DNA from: an uncultured Acetatifactor sp.
GTDB lineage: Bacteria > Bacillota > Clostridia > Lachnospirales > Lachnospiraceae
Assembly (NCBI GenBank): GCA_934394665.1
Contig: CAKRRS010000014.1
Location: 1-48,564 of the forward strand
DNA length: 48,564 nt
Direction of reading: 5' to 3'
Of the stretch, positions 41,111 through 48,564 are shown piece by piece. A program made the translations under genes and the position numbers. Each line of letters begins with the position of its first letter. The stretch's first letter is position 1. The notes beneath the pieces are model-generated. The model did not search any database and was not told the origin of the DNA. It worked only from the letters and a program-made list of their open reading frames with translations.

Positions 41111-43985
41111 AATCAAAGATCACATTATCAATATTTTGACAAGCAGACTGACAGTGTTAACCATATTGTTTGTGTTTTTTGCCGGGGTATTGATCTATCG
41201 TTGTTTCCATCTGCAGATTATTAACGGAGAACAATATTTGAACGATTTTATTCTCCAGATTGAGAAGACGAGAGACCTTACCAGCACCAGAGGAAGGATT
41301 CTGGACAGGAATGGAAATGTACTGGCAGAAAACGAGCTGGCCTATTCGGTAAAAATTGAGGATGTATTTGAATCCAGCCGTAATAAGAATGCCAAAGTGA
41401 ACGATGTGGTATATCGGCTGATCAAATTGATTGAAAAAAACGGTGACAGCGTAATTACGGATTTTAAGATCGTCATTGATGAGGACGGTGATTATGCGTA
41501 TTCCGTAGATGGTACGGCGCTGCTTCGTTTTCAGGCGGATGTTCTGGGGTACCGGACGGTGGACAAGCTGACGGCTGAACAGAAAGCGATGACCGCACAG
41601 GAACTGATGGAATATTTGAGCCGTGTAAAAGGTTTTGCTATCGGAGAATATGAAGATCCGGAGGATACCGGCTCAGATTTTATCCCGGGAAAAGGATATA
41701 CCAGGGAAGAATGGCTGCAGATGGTGACCATCCGTTATGCCATGAATCTGACCTCTTTCCGAAAATATGTGGGAACCACGGTGGCTGCCAATGTCAGTGA
41801 AGAGACGGTGGCTGTGATCATGGAAAATTCCGATCAGCTGGACGGCGTTTCCATTGTAGAAGACACGGTACGACATTACATAGACAGTAAATATTTTGCT
41901 CATGTCCTTGGGTATACAGGGAAAATTTCGTCTGAAGAACTGACACAGCTCAATGATCAGGTAGTAGCGGAAGGCGGAAGTGAAGATGCCTATACGATCA
42001 ACGATGTGGTCGGTAAGAGCGGCATCGAATCCTACATGGAGACAACGTTGCAGGGTACAAAGGGCAGTGAGAAAGTCGTGGTAGATAATACCGGTAAGGT
42101 AATTACCATTCTGGAACGGAAAGAAGCGCAGCCCGGAGCAGATGTTTATCTGACCATAGATAAGGATCTCACAGAAGCTGTATATAACATCGTGGAGCAG
42201 AAACTGGCAGGTCTGGTATCCAGTAAAATTATCAATGCCAAGGAGTTTAATCTGCCGGAAAATGCCAAGAGCTCGTCCATCAAAATACCGATTTATGATG
42301 TGTATTTTGCGATGATCAATAATAATATTCTGGACAGAAAACATTTTGAGGCAGAGGATGCCGGTGAGACGGAAAAAGCTGTGTATGCGGCTTATCTGGA
42401 GTACAAGCAGGGAGTTTATGACAGACTGCAGCAGGAGCTTACGGAAGGGGCAACCCCTTACAATAAGCTATCCAAGGAATATCAGGTATACCAGAGTAAT
42501 ATCGTAAGCCTGTTACGCGAGGAAGGCATCATCATGAAAGAACTGGTGGATGACAATGATGCGACGCAGATTGCCTGGGCAAAAGACGAGGTCATCTCCC
42601 TGAAGGAATACCTCCAGTACTGCATTGCCATGAACTGGATCGATGTCAGCAAACTGGAACTGAACGATAAATATTCGGATTCTGCGGAGGTATATGACAA
42701 GCTGCTGGACTATACCATTGCAGCCATTGATCATACCACAGAGTTCCAGAAGCGTTTTTATAAATATATGCTCCTGAATGACAAAATCACCGGAAAACAG
42801 ATCTGTATGCTCCTGTGTGAACAACAGGCGGCAGATATCCCGGCGGAGGACGAAGAAGCTCTTTATTCCGGAAGGATGTCTGCATATCAGTTTATGATGA
42901 ACCGCATCACCAATCTGGAGATCACACCGGCACAGTTGGCACTGGATCCCTGCAATGCATCTGTTGTGATCACGGATGTCAATACCGGTGATGTGCTGGC
43001 AATGGTATCGTATCCCGGATATGACAACAATAAAATGGCAAATACAGTAGATGCGGAATATTATGCGCAGCTGAATGCGGACAAATCCAGTCCGCAGCTG
43101 AACTTTGCGACACAGTATAAGGCAGCACCGGGATCTACGTTTAAAATCGTATCTGCTACGGCGGGATTGATGGAAAATGTGATCAACCTGCAGTCGCGTG
43201 TAAATTGCGTCGGTACTTTTACAGAGATTACACCGTCTCCGAGGTGTTGGAGAATTTCCGGTCATGGTTATGAAAATGTGACATCCGCCATTAAGGATTC
43301 CTGTAACTACTTTTTCTACAATGTCGGTTATCAGCTGGCAACCAGGGGTGGAAGTTATGATGAACAGGGCGGTCTGGATACGCTGAAAAAATATGCTGAT
43401 CTGTACGGACTGACGGATAAATCCGGTGTAGAGATCGGCGAATACGCTCCGGAGGTATCGACCAAGGACCCGGTACGTTCTGCAATCGGACAGGGCAGTA
43501 ACAGCTACACCACGGTAGGACTTGCAAGATACGTCACAACGATTGCCAACAGTGGTACCTGCTATAACCTGACTTTGCTGGACAAGACTACGGATTCCCA
43601 GGGAAATCTGTTGAAAGAGTACCATGCAGAAGTCAGAAATCAGATTGATCTTCCACAGGAATACTGGAACGCGTTTCACCTGGGAATGCGTCAGGTGGTG
43701 GAAAACAAGGCATATTTCAGTGACCTTGCGGTAAACGCAGCCGGTAAGACCGGTACGGCGGAGCAGACGGCATCGAGACCCAACCATGCACTGTTCATCT
43801 GCTATGCACCCTATGAGAGTCCGGAGATTGCCATTGCCACCAGAATCCCGTTCGGTTATTCCTCAGATTATGCGGCACAGTTTACCAGAGATATTATCAA
43901 GTATTATTACGGACTTGCCGAAGAGGATGATCTGATCACAGGAACTGCCGATACACTGGATAATGCGGTATCCAACGAGATGTAA
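41100..43985 (+). CDS. mrdA: Penicillin-binding protein 2 with a large insertion
   Basis: 961 residues from the TTG at 41100, behind AAGGAG; family members are usually 600-700. One membrane helix (about 15-37) precedes the PBP dimerisation domain (TRGRILDRNGNVLAENELA at about 60-80). The transpeptidase motifs are SxxK in PGSTFKIV (about residue 679), SCN at about 733 and KTG in AGKTGTAEQ at about 882. Residues about 367-607 are a mostly helical insertion with no motif I recognise, placed between LTIDKDL and NASVVITDVNTG. It is the elongation transpeptidase partner of RodA (same operon). Confidence 0.93.
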   Translation: MFREIKDHIINILTSRLTVLTILFVFFAGVLIYRCFHLQIINGEQYLNDFILQIEKTRDLTSTRGRILDRNGNVLAENELAYSVKIEDVFESSRNKNAKVNDVVYRLIKLIEKNGDSVITDFKIVIDEDGDYAYSVDGTALLRFQADVLGYRTVDKLTAEQKAMTAQELMEYLSRVKGFAIGEYEDPEDTGSDFIPGKGYTREEWLQMVTIRYAMNLTSFRKYVGTTVAANVSEETVAVIMENSDQLDGVSIVEDTVRHYIDSKYFAHVLGYTGKISSEELTQLNDQVVAEGGSEDAYTINDVVGKSGIESYMETTLQGTKGSEKVVVDNTGKVITILERKEAQPGADVYLTIDKDLTEAVYNIVEQKLAGLVSSKIINAKEFNLPENAKSSSIKIPIYDVYFAMINNNILDRKHFEAEDAGETEKAVYAAYLEYKQGVYDRLQQELTEGATPYNKLSKEYQVYQSNIVSLLREEGIIMKELVDDNDATQIAWAKDEVISLKEYLQYCIAMNWIDVSKLELNDKYSDSAEVYDKLLDYTIAAIDHTTEFQKRFYKYMLLNDKITGKQICMLLCEQQAADIPAEDEEALYSGRMSAYQFMMNRITNLEITPAQLALDPCNASVVITDVNTGDVLAMVSYPGYDNNKMANTVDAEYYAQLNADKSSPQLNFATQYKAAPGSTFKIVSATAGLMENVINLQSRVNCVGTFTEITPSPRCWRISGHGYENVTSAIKDSCNYFFYNVGYQLATRGGSYDEQGGLDTLKKYADLYGLTDKSGVEIGEYAPEVSTKDPVRSAIGQGSNSYTTVGLARYVTTIANSGTCYNLTLLDKTTDSQGNLLKEYHAEVRNQIDLPQEYWNAFHLGMRQVVENKAYFSDLAVNAAGKTGTAEQTASRPNHALFICYAPYESPEIAIATRIPFGYSSDYAAQFTRDIIKYYYGLAEEDDLITGTADTLDNAVSNEM

Positions 43986-44012
43986 CTATATTTTTAAAGA
44001 CAGGTAAGAACA

Positions 44013-44702
44013 ATGAAAGACGCAGTATTGATCAAAAGCTTTCCCAACGGAATCAATCTTGTGATGCGGGAAGATGCAGAAATGGAGGAAGTCCTCACGG
44101 AACTTGCAATGAAGTTCTCCGAGGCCAGAAACTTTTTCGGAACTTCCTGTGTAGCGCTTTCCATGGAAGGCAGAAAAGTGACGGAAGACGAAGAAATCAG
44201 GATTCTGGATGCCATCCGCAGCAACAGCAATGTCCGTGTTGCCTGTATTGTGGGACGGGACGAAGAAACGAACAAAAACTATATTAAGGCATTACAACAC
44301 ATGGAAAAGGTGTTTTCCACAGATAAAAAGCTGACCGGTGGGGACGAAGGACAGTTTTACAAGGGAACTCTGAAGAACCGGGAAGTAATCGAGACGGAGA
44401 ACAGCATTGTCGTCCTGGGAGACGTATATCCCGGAAGTGCTGTGATATCCGCCGGCAATATCATCATCTTAGGCGGCTTGTATGGGGAAGCCTATGCAGG
44501 CGGCAGCGGAAGAGAGGATTGCTATATTGTAGCGCTTGAAATGGAGCCGGAAAGATTAAAAATCGGCGATTTCAAATATAAAACCAATGCGAAACAGTCG
44601 AAATGGGGAATCCGCCCCAAAGTACAACCGAAAATTGCACACCTGAAGAATGGGAAAATCGTATTTGATCCCCTTACCAAAGAATTACTGGATACTTTTT
44701 AA
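44013..44702 (+). CDS. minC: Septum site-determining protein MinC
   Basis: 229 residues. The N-terminal FtsZ-inhibiting domain (about 1-100) is followed by the C-terminal beta-helix (IVVLGDVYPGSAVISAGNIIILGGLYGEAYAG), which binds MinD. It blocks Z-ring assembly away from midcell. First of minCDE, 27 bases after mrdA. The tail after about 185 is longer and more basic than in E. coli. Confidence 0.93.
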   Translation: MKDAVLIKSFPNGINLVMREDAEMEEVLTELAMKFSEARNFFGTSCVALSMEGRKVTEDEEIRILDAIRSNSNVRVACIVGRDEETNKNYIKALQHMEKVFSTDKKLTGGDEGQFYKGTLKNREVIETENSIVVLGDVYPGSAVISAGNIIILGGLYGEAYAGGSGREDCYIVALEMEPERLKIGDFKYKTNAKQSKWGIRPKVQPKIAHLKNGKIVFDPLTKELLDTF

Positions 44703-44744
44703 AAGAATCCAGGGGACGACAAAATATAACAGGAGGAATCCAAA

Positions 44745-45566
44745 ATGGAACAAAACGTTTCCACGGAGAAGAAAAGCTCCGAAGTCATTGTCGTCACTTC
44801 AGGAAAAGGCGGTGTAGGTAAGACCACTACATCCGCAAACTTGGGAACCGGTCTTGCAAAAGCAGGCTGTAAGGTCTGCCTCATTGATACGGATATCGGG
44901 CTTCGCAATCTGGATGTTGTCATGGGTCTGGAAAATCGTATCGTGTACAATCTGGTAGATGTGGTAGAAGGAAATTGCAGAATCAAGCAGGCTCTGATCC
45001 GCGATAAGCGCCATCCGGGACTGTATCTGATGCCTTCCGCACAGACAAAAGATAAATCTGCGGTAACACCGGGACAGATGGTGAAAGTGATCGATCATCT
45101 CAGAGAGCAGTTTGACTACATCATACTGGATTGCCCGGCGGGAATCGAACAGGGATTTCAAAATGCCATTGCAGGTGCGGACAGAGCGCTTGTGGTAACG
45201 ACACCTGAGGTATCTGCCATCCGGGATGCAGACCGTATTATCGGATTATTGGAAGCTAACGGATTTACCAGAATGGATCTGATCATTAACAGACTCCGCA
45301 TGGATATGGTAAAGCGCGGAGACATGATGTCCGCTGAGGATGTCGTGGATATTCTGGCAATTCCCCTGATCGGAATTGTTCCGGATGATGAGAATGTGGT
45401 AATTGCAACGAACCAGGGAGAACCGCTGGTCGGAAGCGATACCCCGGCAGGAAAAGCGTACAGTAATATTGTGGAGCGTGTGCTGGGAAAAGAGATTCCG
45501 TTCCTGAATTTCGAAAAAGGGATATCTTTTTGGACAAAAGTGACCGGTATTTTTCGAAAAGCGTAG
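44745..45566 (+). CDS. minD: Septum site-determining ATPase MinD
   Basis: 273 residues. Deviant Walker A SGKGGVGKTTTSANLG at about 19-34, switch I IDTDIGLRNLDVVMG, and Walker B ILDCPAGIEQG. The C-terminal amphipathic membrane-targeting helix is visible as FWTKVTGIFRKA. ATP-bound MinD dimers carry MinC to the membrane and are released by MinE. ACAGGAGGAAT precedes the ATG. Confidence 0.96.
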   Translation: MEQNVSTEKKSSEVIVVTSGKGGVGKTTTSANLGTGLAKAGCKVCLIDTDIGLRNLDVVMGLENRIVYNLVDVVEGNCRIKQALIRDKRHPGLYLMPSAQTKDKSAVTPGQMVKVIDHLREQFDYIILDCPAGIEQGFQNAIAGADRALVVTTPEVSAIRDADRIIGLLEANGFTRMDLIINRLRMDMVKRGDMMSAEDVVDILAIPLIGIVPDDENVVIATNQGEPLVGSDTPAGKAYSNIVERVLGKEIPFLNFEKGISFWTKVTGIFRKA

Positions 45567-45581
45567 GAAGGGGGACGGAAC

Positions 45582-45863
45582 ATGAATATCAAGCATTTTT
45601 TTCACAGGAAAACTTCCTGTCAGGTTGCGAAAGACCGCCTGAAGATTCTGCTGATCTCAGACCGGGTGAATTGCTCCCCGGAGATGATGGAACTGATTAA
45701 GGCGGATATTACAAAGGTGATTTCCAAGTATATGCGGATTGATACGGATCATATGGAAATCGAGATACAGGCAAAGGGAAACAAAAGTGGGCGGAACAAA
45801 AGCCCCAGTCTGATTGCCAATATCCCGATCCTGGATCTTCAGAAGACCGCAAAAATGCCATGA
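45582..45863 (+). CDS. minE: Cell division topological specificity factor MinE
   Basis: 93 residues. The N-terminal membrane/MinD-interacting helix (CQVAKDRLKILLISDR) and the topological specificity domain (LIKADITKVISKYMRID) are both present. It stimulates MinD ATPase and drives Min oscillation. Its 15-base gap to minD indicates one transcript. MinE implies an oscillating system rather than the DivIVA-anchored Bacillus type. Confidence 0.94.
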   Translation: MNIKHFFHRKTSCQVAKDRLKILLISDRVNCSPEMMELIKADITKVISKYMRIDTDHMEIEIQAKGNKSGRNKSPSLIANIPILDLQKTAKMP

Positions 45864-45885
45864 GATAACAGAAAGGTCAATATAG

Positions 45886-46992
45886 ATGTTTAAGAATTAC
45901 AGGGTAAGAGATTATGATTTTAAATTAATACTATTGATACTGGCATTGTCAGCAATCGGTATCCTAACGATCGGCAGTGCGGAACCTGCCCAGCAGACCA
46001 AACAGATGGCCGGTGTAGCTGCGGGTATTGTGATCATGATTGCGTTGTCATTCTTCAATTATTCTGTCATTCTGAAGCTTTACTGGCTGATTTACATTGG
46101 CAATCTGGTACTGTTAGGTCTGGTAATCGCAATCGGCAAGGAAGGTAACGGAGCACAGCGCTGGCTTAAGATCGGTGGACTGCAATTTCAACCGTCAGAA
46201 CTTGCAAAAATTTTATTGATTTTATTCTTTGCACAGTTTATTATGAAATATAAGGAAAAGATAAATACTTTTCGTGTAATTGCTTCGATTGCGGTATTAA
46301 TGGTCATTCCCTGGATCATGGTCAAGGAACAGCCGGCGCTGTCTACCAGTATTGTACTGATTTTTATTTTCTGTGTGATTCTGTATACCGGAGGAATCAG
46401 TTACAAACTGATTTTTGGAGCGTTGGCGGTTGCGGTTCCGGCGATTGTTATTCTGGTATCGCTCGCGGTACAGCCGGACAGTACCATATTGGAGACCTAT
46501 CAGAAAAACCGTATACTTGCGTTTGTCAATCCTGAGGAATATTCCACAGATCTTGCTTACCAGCAGATTAATTCCGTAACGGCAATCGGTTCCGGGCAGT
46601 TAGATGGTAAGGGGTATAAAAACAACGAGATCACATCTGTAAAAAACGGTAATTTCCTGTCTGAGGACGAAACCGATTTTATTTTTGCGGTGATTGGCGA
46701 AGAGTTCGGATTTAAGGGCAGTATCGTGGTGATCATCCTGTTGATGCTGACAGCGATAGAGTGTCTTTCCATTGCCGGAAAGGCGAAGGATATTGCGGGA
46801 ACCATTATTGCAGCGTCCATGGGGGGACTGATTGCTTTCCAAAGCTTTGTAAATATCGGAGTAGCTACATTTGTCTTACCGAATACGGGACTTCCGCTTC
46901 CATTCGTAAGCTATGGACTGACGTCTTTGCTGAGTATGTATATTGGGATGGGTATTGTACTGAATGTCCGCTTACAGGCGAAGCGAAGTTAG
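45886..46992 (+). CDS. rodA: RodA-type SEDS peptidoglycan polymerase
   Basis: 368 residues with about ten membrane helices. SEDS signatures are GAQRWLKIGGLQFQPSELAK, VKEQPALSTS with the catalytic-loop acid region, and LPNTGLPLPFVSYG. It polymerises lipid II glycan strands and works with PBP2 (mrdA, upstream) in elongation; FtsW or SpoVE cannot be excluded by sequence, but the operon favours RodA. Confidence 0.92.
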   Translation: MFKNYRVRDYDFKLILLILALSAIGILTIGSAEPAQQTKQMAGVAAGIVIMIALSFFNYSVILKLYWLIYIGNLVLLGLVIAIGKEGNGAQRWLKIGGLQFQPSELAKILLILFFAQFIMKYKEKINTFRVIASIAVLMVIPWIMVKEQPALSTSIVLIFIFCVILYTGGISYKLIFGALAVAVPAIVILVSLAVQPDSTILETYQKNRILAFVNPEEYSTDLAYQQINSVTAIGSGQLDGKGYKNNEITSVKNGNFLSEDETDFIFAVIGEEFGFKGSIVVIILLMLTAIECLSIAGKAKDIAGTIIAASMGGLIAFQSFVNIGVATFVLPNTGLPLPFVSYGLTSLLSMYIGMGIVLNVRLQAKRS

Positions 46993-47011
46993 TGGAGTGT
47001 TGGGATAACCG

Positions 47012-47039
47012 TTGACCGGAAGGATGCAATACTTACATT
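47012..47039 (+). promoter_or_regulatory. Promoter candidate before mgsA
   Basis: TTGACC (47012-47017), a 16-base spacer and TACATT (47034-47039). It would allow mgsA-dacF transcription apart from the long mre/min operon. Confidence 0.45.
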
Positions 47040-47064
47040 TTATAGAGAAGAAGGGGTATACACT

Positions 47065-47460
47065 ATGAATATTGCGCTGATCGCACATGATGCAAAAAAG
47101 AAATTGATGCAGAATTTCTGCATTGCATATCGCGGCATTCTGAGCAAAAACGAATTATATGCGACAGGTACTACCGGACGACTGATTGAAGAGGTTACGA
47201 ACCTCAATGTCCATAAATACCTTGCCGGACATCTGGGTGGAGAGCAGCAGATTGGTGCGCAGATTGAGCACAATGAGATCGACCTGGTAATTTTTTTACG
47301 CGATCCTCTGGCACCCAAGGCACATGAGCCGGATGTTAGCAACGTCATGCGACTCTGCGATATGCATAATATTCCGCTGGCGACGAATCTTGCCAGTGCG
47401 GAACTGTTGATCAAGTCCTTAGACAGAGGAGATTTAGAGTGGCGTGAAATGTACAAATAA
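47065..47460 (+). CDS. mgsA: Methylglyoxal synthase-like protein
   Basis: 131 residues, near the length of B. subtilis MgsA (137). [10 protein letters not shown] (H8), [24 protein letters not shown] (D80) and AHEPD (H87, D90) match the family. The position of the catalytic Asp71 of E. coli, normally SGPxGGDQQ, reads AGHLGGEQQ, giving E60. The enzyme converts DHAP to methylglyoxal and phosphate, a bypass of lower glycolysis. Either this variant still works or activity is reduced. It overlaps dacF by 17 bases. Confidence 0.88.
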   Translation: MNIALIAHDAKKKLMQNFCIAYRGILSKNELYATGTTGRLIEEVTNLNVHKYLAGHLGGEQQIGAQIEHNEIDLVIFLRDPLAPKAHEPDVSNVMRLCDMHNIPLATNLASAELLIKSLDRGDLEWREMYK

Positions 47461-48433
47461 AATCCGTACGATGATAGCCTGCCTTTCGTTACTTGTGTGT
47501 GTGACACTGCTTACGGGATGCGGAAATGTATCCTATGCATTTCCCTATGATGTGAATTCCGATGTCAGCAGCTTTAATGTACTGGCAGGAACGGGGGCTG
47601 GAAAAGCTGAGCCGTTTGCATCGGATCTGTGTGTCGTTACAGAGAATGTGACCGGCGACGGAAGCGTAGATATGTCACAGGCTTCCGCAGCTGTATTGTT
47701 TGACGTAAATAATAAAAAAGTGATTTATTCCAAAAACGCGCATGAACGGTTATATCCTGCCAGTCTTACTAAGGTAATGACGGCACTGGTAGCGTTACAG
47801 AATGCGTCCTTAGATACCGTGCTGACAGCAACGGATACGGTGAAAATCAATGAGTCTGGTGCACAGCTCTGCGGATTAAAACCGGGAGATACCATGACGT
47901 TAGATCAGGCGTTACATATTTTGCTGATGTATTCAGCCAATGATGCAGCTATGCTGATCGCAGAGAATATCGGCGGCAGCGTGGATCATTTTGTGGAAAT
48001 GATGAATGAAGAAGCAAAGCGGATTGGTGCGACCAATACCAGTTTTGCCAATCCGCACGGTCTGTCGGATGACAACCACTATACTTCCGCTTATGATTTG
48101 TATCTGATCTTTAATGAAGCAATCAAATATGATTCTTTTAACGAGATCATTCACATGACCAGCTATCAGACGACGTACTATGATAAAGACGGCAAAGCCA
48201 AAGAACTTACGGTGAATAACACGAACCGATTCTTAAGGGGAGATTTTCAGGCACCGGAAAATATTACGGTCATAGGTGGGAAAACCGGTACGACCAATGC
48301 CGCAGGGCATTGTCTGATCCTGTTGTCCCGGGATATCAATGGAGCCCCGTATATTTCCGTGATTCTGAATTCTTCGGCAAGCGATGTCCTGTATCCGGAA
48401 ATGGTACAGTTACTGGAGCAAATCAACAAATAG
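47444..48433 (+). CDS. D-alanyl-D-alanine carboxypeptidase, lipoprotein-type
   Basis: 329 residues from a GTG start inside the end of mgsA. The signal peptide ends in a lipobox (LLTGC, Cys at about 26). The S11 peptidase motifs are SLTK, SAN and KTGTT. It trims the terminal D-Ala of stem peptides at the outer membrane face and limits cross-linking. No C-terminal PBP5 domain or amphipathic anchor is present, which fits membrane attachment by lipid. DacF-like. Confidence 0.93.
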   Translation: MKCTNKIRTMIACLSLLVCVTLLTGCGNVSYAFPYDVNSDVSSFNVLAGTGAGKAEPFASDLCVVTENVTGDGSVDMSQASAAVLFDVNNKKVIYSKNAHERLYPASLTKVMTALVALQNASLDTVLTATDTVKINESGAQLCGLKPGDTMTLDQALHILLMYSANDAAMLIAENIGGSVDHFVEMMNEEAKRIGATNTSFANPHGLSDDNHYTSAYDLYLIFNEAIKYDSFNEIIHMTSYQTTYYDKDGKAKELTVNNTNRFLRGDFQAPENITVIGGKTGTTNAAGHCLILLSRDINGAPYISVILNSSASDVLYPEMVQLLEQINK

Positions 48434-48436
48434 ATG

Positions 48437-48465
48437 TTGTTTTTTAAGGGTAGATAAACTATAAT
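48437..48465 (+). promoter_or_regulatory. Promoter of the last gene
   Basis: TTGTTT (48437-48442), a 17-base spacer and a perfect TATAAT (48460-48465). It begins 3 bases after the dacF stop codon. Confidence 0.68.
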
Positions 48466-48521
48466 AAAGTAAATAGGTTGCGAGAAGTTCCTATAAATTT
48501 TACGACAGGAGGGTTACACCA

Positions 48522-48564
48522 ATGGTTCAGTTGATTGTAGGCAAAAAGGGTAAGGGCAAGACAA
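48522..48564 (+). CDS. P-loop protein, 3'-truncated by the window edge
   Basis: Only MVQLIVGKKGKGKT is visible, a start codon with ACAGGAGGG upstream followed by a Walker A motif (GKKGKGKT). It is probably an ATPase or nucleotide-binding protein; no more can be said. Confidence 0.7.
   Translation, partial: MVQLIVGKKGKGKT

Noticed and set aside
42513..43787. A 424-codon open frame on the minus strand inside mrdA
   Set aside because: It is antisense to strongly conserved transpeptidase motifs, has an odd composition rich in Arg, Cys and His, and has no family resemblance. It is a by-product of codon use on the other strand.
48434..48521. A terminator after dacF
   Set aside because: The T run near 48440 has no stem before it; it fits better as part of the -35 region of the next promoter.
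1..48564. CRISPR arrays, tRNA or rRNA genes, insertion sequences and prophage genes
   Set aside because: I saw no spaced repeat array, no recognisable tRNA or rRNA sequence, and no transposase, integrase or phage structural gene on either strand.

Overview
The window looks like a chromosomal segment of an anaerobic, endospore-forming member of the Clostridia, most probably Lachnospiraceae. The evidence is a full rnfCDGEAB operon, a cotJABC spore-coat cluster, a SleB-type cell-wall hydrolase, a cmk-ispH-rpsA block with ispH and rpsA overlapping, a YnbB-type PLP enzyme after miaA, and a long mre/min/rodA/dacF operon. Genes are dense, with GGAGG-type ribosome binding sites and several GTG or TTG starts. 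I see no rRNA, tRNA, CRISPR array, transposase or prophage. The genus assignment is inference.

Layout: 1-1044 is the 3' end of a biotin-dependent carboxyltransferase gene with a terminator. 1198-2708 holds a TetR-type and an RpiR-type regulator. 2761-7558 runs BaiN-like flavoprotein, cmk, ispH, rpsA and cheR. A minus-strand YprB-like exonuclease (7635-8741) is divergent from the rnf operon (8908-13989), which is followed by a GH25 muramidase. 15110-16006 (minus) is an unusual AP2/degenerate-HNH/AP2 protein. Then come a SleB-like hydrolase, thrC, the minus-strand cotJABC operon, a two-component system with an unknown third gene, an AGCS amino-acid/cation symporter, pepT, miaB, a membrane GGDEF protein and a SulP transporter. 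From 30238 mismatch repair and tRNA modification (mutS, mutL, miaA) lead into a YnbB-like lyase, a DUF4321-like small membrane protein, radC, and then mreB-mreC-mreD-mrdA-minC-minD-minE-rodA-mgsA-dacF. The window ends in the first codons of a P-loop protein.

Functionally, the rnf block couples ferredoxin:NAD oxidoreduction to ion pumping. The AGCS symporter and SulP permease are ion-coupled or anion transporters elsewhere in the window. The mre/mrd/min/rodA/dacF block builds, shapes and positions the cell wall. GH25, SleB-like and CotJ proteins add wall turnover and spore functions.

The signals least explained by ordinary genes are in the leaders. A 29-base module (a small hairpin plus Shine-Dalgarno) is repeated with one difference immediately before both the SulP gene and mutL. 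The mutS-mutL gap is almost entirely back-to-back hairpins, including a possible three-way junction. The SulP and mutS promoters each run directly into a terminator-like hairpin. Direct-repeat arrays sit on the promoters of rnf (three copies, 10-bp period) and of the two-component system (three copies, 11-bp period). At protein level the points to check are the AP2/HNH remnant protein, an MreB with a broken phosphate-2 motif, a methylglyoxal synthase with Glu at the catalytic Asp position, a PBP2 with a roughly 240-residue insertion, and an RnfE with a cysteine-rich tail.
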